Below, piece by piece: positions 1-10,600 of a stretch of 64,000 bases of DNA. The first letter of the stretch is position 1. The number at the start of each line of letters is the position of its first letter. The DNA is from Oscarella lobularis (lineage: Eukaryota > Porifera > Homoscleromorpha > Homosclerophorida > Oscarellidae), in the NCBI RefSeq assembly GCF_947507565.1, contig NC_089189.1, positions 1,116,001 to 1,180,000 on the forward strand, given 5' to 3'. The notes below the pieces were generated by a model. The model was not told the origin of the DNA. It saw nothing but the letters and a program-made list of their open reading frames with translations, and searched no databases. The position numbers and the translations under genes are program-made.

Positions 1-57
1 TCTGAAGGAGAGTATACATATAGTAAAGAAAGAAAGAAAGGGGTTATTAACGCTAAC

Positions 58-575
58 TCTGCGGAAATGTTCCGAGAAACAGGCACGATTCCTTGCAATC
101 TCCCTCGAAGTCCTCGCTGGTCTGGAGTTGTGCGTACTGTACAGCGCTCTCTCTCTACCAAGGCACGGGTAGTCTACTAAAAGGTCTCACCTCGCACGTT
201 TCCCTACAGAAACTTTCGTTGCGAAAGATTCGCGGCTTTTGGCAAAGACTCAAGCACTTAGAGAGAGAAAAAACCGTCGTGACGTAACGGGGCGCGACCG
301 ATCCATCGATCGATTGCGCGTCCTTGTGCGCTCACCCGTCGTTTCATTAGGCTATTCTACAATAAAACGGTCATCGCCTGTTCGTACGGTCGCCGATTTC
401 TTCAACGTACGTGCTTGTACTCCGGTATGCAGTAGCCAAAGCACCGCGTTTCGTTTTCGGCGTTTTCGACGGCTTCGCTGAAGGATTCGGTCGGCGAGAC
501 GGCGAAAGCCGTCGCGGCGGCTAGACAAATAGCGATTGAAAAGTAGCTGGAGCGTTGTGGAGAAGAACAGAGCAT
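58..575 (-). CDS. 5' end of a receptor tyrosine kinase gene (exons 1-3, runs off left edge)
   Basis: Three exons can be placed on the minus strand: 575-411 (start codon, signal peptide), 256-191 and 136-58. All introns are GT-AG and the first two junctions are phase 0. Exon 1 is 165 nt, the same length as exon 1 of the RTK gene starting at 37724, and the two align along their length (shared SFSEAVENAENET / SYSEAVRKAENET region). Exons 2 and 3 carry a cysteine box (CLSLC, SFCRETC, DCKESC) with the same spacing as in that paralogue. The protein should enter the secretory pathway and begin with a small Cys-rich module like those in front of FN3 domains in anosmin or ROS1-type proteins. That comparison is from memory and weak. 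The kinase half lies outside the window, so RTK identity is inferred from the paralogue. Confidence 0.6.
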
Positions 576-2417
576 TGTTGGACCGACGGGCGACGAGGAA
601 GCTAAGGAGGCGAATTTGATTAGCCGCGAACAATTCTAGCATGCTACATTTATACGTGCTAAATGCCTTGGCTCTAATTAAATTGTTCTAGAGCTATAAA
701 AGAAACATCAAACGTCGGCGAGAAAAGCATTAAATAACTAATGACACTAAATTAATTACGAAGGAATACAAAACCAAACTCTAGTCATATTCACGTCGGA
801 TAACGGGCCGGCGTTGGGTTCCCTAGTCCTAGGCGGCGAGCAGGGTCCGTTTAAGTGCGGTATAAAGGGACTACGTACGAAGGCGGAGTGCGCGAGCCCA
901 CCATATTCTGGTGGCCTTCCGTTATACGTCCGGGAGGCGTGTCGCAAGCTCTAGCGAGCACGCTCGACGTATTTCCGACGGTGCTCAACTTGGCAGGCAA
1001 TTTTTCTAAAACCTTTTATTGGGGGAGGTGATCGTCATTTTTCATTCTCTTGTGAAACCTTGTCACTTTCTGTCTGATCATGGCGAAAAAGTAAACGCAA
1101 GCCGCTCTACGATCTCTTTTCTCGTCATTACCTCTTCCATCGTGCTTACTGGTATCTTCGAAGTCCAGTGAATTTATTTTGCTCAGCACTCTGGATCCAC
1201 TTCTAATAGAACAAAGGCTAATCAGAGATAGCCACAAGTTAGGGCCTTACACTTAAACGCGCTCGAACGAGATGCCCGAGTGTTCGACGCACAGTAGCGC
1301 TAGGAGAACGAAAACCGAAGCCAGGAGCTAGGAGCCGAGCGAGACGACGACGAGAGGCGAGAAAGGGACCCGCTTGTTCCTGTCACAACGAAGACTAAAC
1401 TAGTGCTACGTAGAAACCATCCTCCTTCGAAACAGGCGACCTTACCATCGTCTTTCTCTAGTAAACGAAGTCGTCCTAGCGGCGGTCACGTGTCATCATT
1501 TTTTTTGCAAAGGCACATGCAAGCTGAATCGACCCCCACAACGGGAACAGGTAATTATTTCAAAAATTAATTAATTTCGTGTTAACAATATGGTCTGTGT
1601 ATTTGGAAGTATTGTGTTATTAATAGTTGCTAAATCAAATCAGTACTGATGTGGCATTAAACATATATAGCATAAGTGAAAATAGGAATCCTTGTGATAA
1701 CTCGCATCCGTTGCCTGTCGCTGCAAAACTAGACATTAGTTATCAAGTCATAAACAATGGGAATGGGAGTCTCTTGACTTGAATATTTTCGAAAAGATGG
1801 AGGAGAGTATTAATTGGTAAGCTGATCTGCATGAAATAAATCTATAGAGGTAAAGCCTACAAGATATTCTGAAAATAGTTGACTGCATAGAAGCATTTGC
1901 GGTCTAACTTTTTGATAGTTCCCAACGGCTTAGAATTGAAAAGCAGCTGGGTTGCAAACATTTTTCAATGTTGAACAGACGACGAGGAAGCTAAGACCGC
2001 AAATTTGGTTAGCCGCAATCAAATGGAACAAGAATCAACAAACCTGGACGAGGCGGCGGTGGCGTCACCTGTCGGCGTACGTCACCCGTGTTACCATAAT
2101 ACCGACGGATGCGGTGGCGGCAGCGGTGGTGTCACTCGTCGGCGTCACCCGTGTTATCTATCAATGAAGAACCTAAACAGAATGAATTTACATGTATCAG
2201 AGCACGAGCCTCATAACTATGAGTACATATTTAATTAATTAATTTTGCAACGTCACAAGCTGAATCAACCCACAACGGTGACAGGTAAGGACTTTAAAAA
2301 TTAATCTCGTGTTAACAATACGGTCTGTGTATAATATCGTGCCTCTAAATAATTCATTAATAATTAAACCGTTCACGAGCGAGCTCGGAAGCCATGAAAT
2401 TTTGCGTAGAAAGGAGG
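576..2417. other. Spacer with relic RTK fragments
   Basis: No intact gene seen. Positions 1935-2035 resemble the promoter and exon 1 of the RTK at 411-640 (shared ACGAGGAAGCTAAG). Positions 2080-2180 resemble the stalk exon at 4445-4512. Positions 2249-2290 resemble the stalk exon at 4580-4640 in reverse orientation. A further degenerate copy of that stretch lies at 1505-1600. A GC-rich stretch at 790-990 has no recognised function. Confidence 0.5.
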
Positions 2418-4640
2418 CTAGGAGTCGCCATTGTCGTCGTCGTCGTCATCGTCGTTCTTGTCGTTCTTGTCGTTCTTGTCGTCGTTTTTGTCGTTGTCGA
2501 CGTCGTCGTTTTTGTCGTCGACATCGTTTGAGCCATGTGATTCAGATACTTCGTTATTAATCGTCGCGGCGCTGGAGACGATTGCATCTCCACCAGCAGC
2601 GTCTTGGCTCATCTCTCCGGACTCGGGCGATTTGAGATCCCACGACTCGCAGGAAGAGCTAAAATCGAGTTGGAGGTACATTGAAGGCTCCTTTTCTTCG
2701 AGCACTTTCCCCAGGTCCTGGGAAAGAATGCTGAACGCCGGACGACGTTCGGGTTCGGCGCACCAACATTTCGACATCATGTCGTACCTTGCAAGGAGAG
2801 AGAAAAATTTATATCGGAGAAGAAATCAAAGGTGCACCCGCTCACAGTTCTTCCGAGATATTGGCCGGACGTGCGAGACGTTCGCCGGCGAGTACATGAG
2901 ACGGAAGATCCTTCGTTGAAACGGCGGAATAGGGTAAACTGCCTATAATTCAAAACAAAAAGAAATTCACACGCACGCCCTTGACAAAACTTCCACTCGC
3001 ACCTAGAGTGCATATTTCCCACATGACGACCCCAAAAGACCACCTAGAAAATATGACGTCATAAAAGAAGATGATCCCTTTCTTTAATTAATTAATCTCT
3101 TTTCATACGTACACGTCGCTTTGTTCAGTGAAAACGCGATCGGTGATCGCTTCGACGGACATCCATCGCAGGGGAAGACGTCGCGTCGTCTTCTGCGGAT
3201 CTATGCCGTCCTGATGGACGGCTCTCGCCAGGCCGAAGTCGGACACTTTGAGTTGTTTGTCGGCGACGACGAGAACGTTACGGCAGGCCAAGTCCCGGTG
3301 AACGAGATCCTTTCCCGACAGATATTCCTACGTCACGACTCACGAGTATAGACATATGGCATTAAATACATATTTATCTCTCACCATTCCCGACGCAATT
3401 TGCCAAGCGAACGACAATAGATCAAGAGAGGTGAATTCGACTTCATCTTGCTTCACTTCGTCAGGCATGGGCACGAAATCCTAACGCAAAAAAACAGAGA
3501 CAAAATACTGAAATTCTCGTCGTTGCACAAAGAGCAAACGTGCCTCGCTGTCGCACGCTACCGATTGCTTTTGTTTCTCCAACCACTGTACAAATGCATA
3601 TGAATACATGTATGTACATCACTGCAGAATCTTCTTACATAGCCTCTTCCTTTTATGAGATAATTGTGTAGGTCGCCGTGCGAGCAGTATTCAATGATCA
3701 GGCACACGGGATGGCTTCTCGTTATGCAACCGATCATGCTCACTATGTGCTCATGCCGTCCGATGCGTTTCATCAACTTGATTTCCTCCAATAATTTCAG
3801 CTGATCCTCCTGCGTCCCGTTTTCTGCAAACGAGAAACAATAATGTAATATATTTAGTCTAAAAAATAATTAATTAATTAGCGTAATTAATTAGCGTTTT
3901 TCTTGCAAATAATGCTATAAAACCCAAATTTACCTTTGAGCATTTTACAAGCGACCAATGTCCTGGTCTGTCCGAGGCTGCTGCTCTGACGCCTCGTTGA
4001 CGGATCTCGTCTCGTGCTCATATTGAGTTGTTCCTGCGTCGTGAGCGGCGTCTCCGATCCGTGATTCATTTCGCCTCGAAGCACGACGCCGAAGAAACCC
4101 TCGCCCATCACGTCGAGCAGTCGCAAGTCCTTCCGCTCGATTTCCCACTCGTCGAGTGGCTCGAGCGTCGGACTGAACGTCGACAAGGCGATCATAGGCG
4201 GACGATAGTTCGGCAATTGTATTCGATTCTCCGACGATGTCGAGTAGCTTCCCTTCGTGCGACGAAAGTAGGTGACGGCGTAAGCGACGGCGACAATGAC
4301 GATGAGAACGACGACGAGAACGGAGACACTAACTGAGACGACGATCACCAGGGGAAAGTCCGTGTCGTCAAAAGAAGAGACATTTTCTATAAGAAAACGT
4401 GAAAAAAAAGTTAGGATATGCTCAAGCTATTGTACGAGACCTGGCTTGGTCGGTGTTTCGGCGGTGTAGCCGTCACTTGTCGGCGTTGCCTGAGTACTTG
4501 ATAGAGAACCTAAAAAGAGGTAGTACCTTAGTAGCTATACATAGAGCCCACGCCAAACACTAAATCTTATATAACACGCTATACCTGTCTCCGTTGTAGG
4601 GTCAACTTCAGCTGGCGACGTTGCCTCCGGTGGAGGACCT
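2418..4640 (-). other. Exons 28-37 of the giant gene: stalk, transmembrane helix, tyrosine kinase and acidic tail
   Basis: Two Thr/Pro stalk exons precede a TM helix (about 4290-4350, VVVLIVIVAVAYAVTYF) followed by FRRTK. The kinase has a P-loop GEGFFGVV (4082-4105), VACKMLK (about 3945), helix-C EEIKLM, hinge IIEYCSHGDL, HRDLACRN, DFGLAR, LPLRWMSVEA, SDVWSFGVVMWE split by an intron, and CWCAEPERRP. The P-loop to Lys distance is about 30 residues longer than usual. The activation segment has no tyrosine. The C-terminal tail has YLQLDF and ends in an Asp/Asn/Lys run encoded by GTC/GTT repeats (plus strand 2430-2525). Confidence 0.85.
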
Positions 4641-7600
4641 AAACCGGAGACCAATGCGCCTTAGTCAAATAAACCAAAGATATAATATATATTGATTACT
4701 GGTACTGTTCTTCACGTCATCCTTAATGAGCTCGATGTGAATTTTCACGCTAATCGAACCGGGCGACGGACCGAGGTTGGCTCCATTAGGCTTCGTACTA
4801 TTGAAGCCATTGTCCCACAGGGTAACTTCAACCTGCAGAGAGAAAATAACTCAAAGGCAAGACGACTCTCCAATATCCACTTACAAAGCGATCGATCTTT
4901 CGCAAGGAATCGCCAATAAAGACCCGAGGCTCGTCAGCAAGAGTAATGTAGCCAACGCTCGCGATAGCGTTAATATAATCCTAGAAAGAAAAGCCGCTGC
5001 AGTACTTGCTCTAGTTAATTACGCAAGCACTGGTACCTCGTAAGTTCCAATGCCAACAAAAGTGAGACCGTATCCATCAGCATCAGCAGTCACCTGAAGG
5101 TAAAGAAAGATCATAAAGACGTCGCAGAGTAGACATGTAGCGCTTACGCTCATTCCATCAGCCAGTTTTGTACCCTGAACGACAGCAAGATACTCGTTTT
5201 CATCCAGATAACCATCCGGTGACGACCTTAATCAGAAAGAAAAAATCCAATATGCACGTACAATAAAAAGATAGAAAGTTTATCATACCTGAGTTTCACG
5301 GTGCCTCTCGTCAGATTCGTCGAGTCTTTGTCTTTGATTCGAGCGCGATAAGGAGTCGTAGCAATGCGTTTCAAATCGCTCATTCCTTCCGTTACGTTAA
5401 TGTTGTCTTGGACGCCGTAGCCGACGCCCAGGTCGAGCACCGGTGGATCGTTTCTCTCTCGAACGTCCATGAAAATGGTCAACGTGTCGCTGATGGCACC
5501 CTGATCGTCGTTCACCGTCGTATTGATCACTCTCACGCCGGGACATAGTTCGTCGCGCCAATTAAAATAGGTTATCGTTGCGAGAACCTAAGAAAAGTAT
5601 AAGTCACACCCATCTCTTGTCTGACTTCTCTAGCTTGCCTTCTTGTATTCAGAATCGGGAGCAAGTCCGCTGAAAAACAAGGTGACATCTTGGTCTCCGT
5701 GCCAAGTCATGTTCATCGTTATGCCGGTTGTATGCAATACGGTTTCGTCAACGGTGAGATTTTCGAACACGTTTGTATCCAAGCCGCCGGTGAATGCTAC
5801 TGTCGCGTTGGCAATGTTGGGACTGTCAATGTCTCTCAAAACGAAGTCCGAGGGAAAGCCGGCCAGGCGATCTGGATCGTCTTCGGTGAAGGCTCGGACG
5901 CGTTCGAGGAAAGCCTGCGTGGGCGCGTAGTTCCCGTCGTCTTGGCCGACGCGCAAGACGGGACGATCGTTGACAACAATGACGGACACCTGTCAGCGTT
6001 AGGTCCTCAGCTATGACTCGCATACGCTCTAGCTAAACTCACATTAGTTTGCAATTCATAGCTGGCTAGTCGATGATCACGCACAGTGAAAATAACAAGT
6101 CTGCAAAAAGCAGAAATGCTATACATGTAGATGACAAGCTTTGAGCGACTGACTAACCTCGGATAGGCATCAATGTTAGCCGGTGCGGAATTCAGATTCG
6201 AGAAGCTGATAGCCGACAAAGCGATGCTGTAGTGCGCCGGTGTTCCCATGCCACGGATAGTCTGAGTTGAACAATATCGCAACCAAATTATAGGCGGCAG
6301 CAACGTGGTGTTTTACCATCGTAGGGTACAAGAAAGTTGTCGTAAGTCCAGAAGGAAGCAAAGTTTCGTTCATTGCCAAGAAGTCGCTATACACCAGACC
6401 GTTGATTCCGTAGTCAATTCGAATGGTAGCGCTGCGAACGGAAGAGAAGATACACATGCAAGTAGCTTGGGTTATCAACCTTCTATTTACCTCGTTATGT
6501 AATCTTCAACGTCTTCGTCAGAAACCCGTATGCCGTCAGCGAGTAAAACGCTGTCACCGCCTTCTCTGAAGACGAGTTGTGTCACATTTTTCCCGTTGAG
6601 AAGAAGCACGGGACGATCGTTGACATTGATGATCACAATTCTAAAACAAACTTGACAAAGGACAGAGCTAACGAGAGAAATGATTTCACGTTAAATCGAT
6701 GGTCGTGTTGTAAGTTCCGTCTGAGACAGTGATTGTAACCGAACGATTGAGTGGCCTCAATGGCTCAATAGCACTGCAGTAATGTTACAGTTAGCCAAGC
6801 AAAAGTACACAATGCGACAAACCTGTTGATGTAGGTGATATCGTTAAGCAGACCTTGGTACACGTGCAAAGACGAATTTCCCCTCAGGCTGTATGTGCCA
6901 GTGCTGGCATCGTACTAATAAACATCATTAGAAATGAACGAAAGAACCCCAAGCCCGTTCAAACAGGTGACTTCAAACTGTCCCGGTAAGAAGTCTCCAG
7001 TGTGAACGGGTTTTTAGTTTCTCCTACCTGCACGTTTACTCCATCGGCCGAAGAGCCCAGCATCAGCATCTCATTGTCGCATTCCAAGCACAACAAAATT
7101 ACGTTAGCCCACTGTATAGCATAGCTGAACACATATTCCCGTTAGTCTAGACTCTACGCAAGTCTTTCTCATGCATTCGTACTGGGGATGATCAGGGTCA
7201 GTGATCCGAAGACTTTTGTTCGGCACGACGTTAACAGCTGTAGGACTGCCTTCCGTAAAGTATGTAACCGAACCTAAACATTACCAAGGTAGCAAAAACA
7301 TGAGGCATAAACATGGGCTTTTTCACTTGAAACAGTGATGTTGGGGGCGTGGTCATTTGTAGAAACAAACGTCACTTCGATTTCTACAAGTGGTGTGCGA
7401 GCGCCGTTTGTGTCTTCCACGATCATACTTATGATTCTATAAAAACGAATTTTTGTGCGATAGGACTCACGGATACTGTCAGGTTCACCTGGTAACGTTG
7501 TCTGCCGGGAGAGTTGGACAGTCGTGTTTGTAGGCAACGAGAAGAAGGACGTCTCTCAGACTGACCGTCATGCCAGACCTCGGCTCAATTAGAAGCGACG

Positions 7601-10600
7601 GCCTAGTAGAAAAAAGATCAGAATCTGGTAGTCCAATGTGCTTCCACAAACAAAGCACTTACTTATTAACGTCGCCTCCTGGAATAATAAAAGACGTCTG
7701 CACATTTCCTGCTATAGCTGATGCTTCGGCAAAAGTAAAGCGTTTATAATCTCGTACAGCTTCTTGCCAATCAAAATCAATCTACAAAAAAAATTGACCA
7801 AGATTGCCTGTAGATCCCCCTATTTGCTAAATACCTGTTCCTTTAGAACTAGATCCTCGTTCTTATTCTCCAAAATGAACTCGATTGCCGACCACTCCTA
7901 AAAAAATTGGTCGTCAAACAGTGACAATTTTTTTTCTAGCCCATACGCCATCGCCAATTCGGCTTGCGTCGATCAGTTCCGGATCAACCAAGAAAACGAA
8001 CTCCTTTTGCCTCGTGTACCAAATGACGTGATTCAGCGTCGTATTATCCTTGCGATCGAGGTCAACTGCGTAATGAACGCACGTGCTCAAATCGCCGATG
8101 GGGGTCGTGCAATCGAACAGCTCTTCCACTTGGCAAACCGAATTGCATCCATCCAAATTGTCGATATTGCCGTCGTCGCACTCTTCCGGCAATTCGCGAA
8201 TTCCGTTGCCGCACAACGAACATCCTCCCGTGCAATTGAAGCCGTCTTTCAACTCGCAAATCGACGTTCCGTTAGCGAACGACGACGAGCAGTTGTACCC
8301 GATCTCGACCGCGCAACTCGAACTGCAACCGTCGCCACTCGCCGTATTCGTGTCGTCGCACTCCTCGCTTCCAACGACGAGCCCATCTCCGCAAACCGCG
8401 CTGCACGTACTGAGACCGTACGCCGGCGTGACGCAGCTGAATCCAACCGAAACGGTGCAGGTGACGTTCTCGCATCCGATCGCTCCGCCCGTGTCGCAGT
8501 CTTCGCCACCGACGCGGATCCCGTCGCCGCACGACTTCGCGTAGCACACGCTCAACTCGCCTTCCTCCGCCGTACAATCGTATCCGGTTTCCATAGTGCA
8601 ATTCGACGAGCAACCGTCGCCGCTCACCGTGTTGTTGTCGTCACATTGTTCGACGCCGTCGCTCAGTTTCTCGGCGACGCCGTTTCCGCACTCCGTGCAC
8701 ACGGCCGAGACATTCTGTCCGGCGCCGTTCAGAGTGCCGCTCTGACACACCTCGTCGGAGGACGTCGAATTGGATCGGAACTCGATGAAATCGGAAGAAT
8801 CGGCGGCGGTTGGCGGTTCGGTCGTCGTGTCGTTGACCGAGCGACGATGTCGGCTTTCCGATTGGCGACGTTTTCTTGACCCTTTGCTCAACCATGGACG
8901 ACAGGCATCTTCCGTCGACTCGCCAACGTAAACACCGTCGATGAGAGATTCGATGCGTTCGAATTCAAGGGAGTGCTGGGTGAATGTGCCGGCGGGAATA
9001 GTGAAGCACATCGTGAAACCTTCTTCTGATATTTCTGAAACGACTTTGGTTTGGCCATCGGAGGCTTTAGGGCATTTTTTCGCGAGTCGAAGTAGCTGCA
9101 AGCGGTTTTGATCCGTCCCCAGTGCTTTGTTCACTGCGGACGCTTCGTATTCGCTAATCGACGACGTGCAAAGTTTGTAGCCGAAGCATCGTTTCTGCTC
9201 GCGATGCATGTATCGGGCGAAGTTGCGGCATTCGGAATCGAACGGAGGTCGGCTTCTGAAAGCGAATTTGTCGGCCATGAATTGTTCTGACGACTCGATG
9301 AGACACGCGGTCGCATTCTGAATCCACGAGCTATTCGTCATCGAGCAAAGCGGCTGCAAGACGTTGTTGAAGAAAGAATTGTCGCAGGTGAACGCGCGAT
9401 GCGCACAGGCAACGTATTCCGCGCAGTCGTACTTTTTGCCCAAGCATGGCAAGTCGGCTGCAGAAAAAAATTAAAGTGAATTCCACAGTCTAACTTCGTT
9501 CAAATAACTTACGCTCGTTGCATTTTTTTCCCGCATATCCATCCTGGCACACGCACCTGAAGTCGTTTGAAAGGTCTTCACAGAACTTCGTATTAGAACT
9601 ACAAGGCGAAGACGCGCATTCGTCGATGTCTAGAAAGAGAGTTTGATTTAAAAAAAACAGAATAGAAAGGAGTGTACAAAATACCTTTATCGCAATTATC
9701 TCCTTCGCTTCCAGCAACACAGATAATGACTTCGGAATACCCCTTTCTAGGAGGCGTTCCAGCGTCCACGGCCGTTACACCTAAAACGAACTTGATCTCT
9801 CCGTTCCACGTCCACGTGCTGTTAAGGGTGATAACGCCAGTATATTCGTCAATAACGAAATAGCCCATGTCGTTTCCACTGTCGATAGCGTACGTAATCA
9901 TCGCATTTGTTCCCACGTCATCGTCAGTGGCGTCGACGGTCACAACGTGCGTTCCACTCGGTGCGCCTTCTTCCAAAGTTGCGCGCCAAGGGCTCTGATC
10001 GAACGTGGGAGTGTTGTCGTTCTCGTCGAGAATTTGAATTACCAGGTGATACTGCGTCGAGCGTCCATACAAGTCACCCATTTCGCGATCTTCGGTCAAG
10101 GAAATGGTCAGGTTGACGACCGATTGAACTTCTCTGTCGACGTCTCCGGCGACGGTAACCAGCCCCGAGTCACCGCTGATGTTAAACCACCCAAGGTCGT
10201 TGCCAGACACGATTTCATGCGTGAAACTTGGAGAGCTGTAGATATCGTGATCGTTCGCTTCAGACGTGTAATTTGCTACGAAAGTGCTCAGGTCGGCATT
10301 CTCCACGACACTCGCTCTCATGGGATTGTCGTAAACGCAGTGGAATCCCCACTTGTCCGGCGGACACCAGCACATGTAGAGAGCGAAAAGATCTTCGCAC
10401 GTCGAGCCGGCCGCGCAGTCGTTCGTCTCGCATTCGTCGACTTCCTTTTCGCAGCGCGCACCGCCTCGTCCAAGCGAGCAGTCGCACTCGATCGTCTCGT
10501 TGACCTCATTGCACCCGGGATTCGGATCGGGGTTGGTGCAAGGTCGGCTGTCGCAATCGCACGCGTCGCCACGACCGTCGCTGTCTCCGTCACTTTGATC

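Noticed and set aside
756-947. Short minus-strand frame in a GC-rich stretch
   Set aside because: No homologous copy in the window, no splice context and no recognisable domain; left as unexplained spacer.
2431-2919. Plus-strand Ser-rich open frame of 162 codons
   Set aside because: Antisense to the kinase C-terminal exons; the serine run is the complement of the Asp-coding repeats.
8007-8879. Plus-strand open frame of 290 codons opposite the Cys-rich exon
   Set aside because: It lies exactly opposite a strongly supported exon with conserved Cys repeats and has low-complexity Arg/Ala composition caused by the codon use of the other strand.
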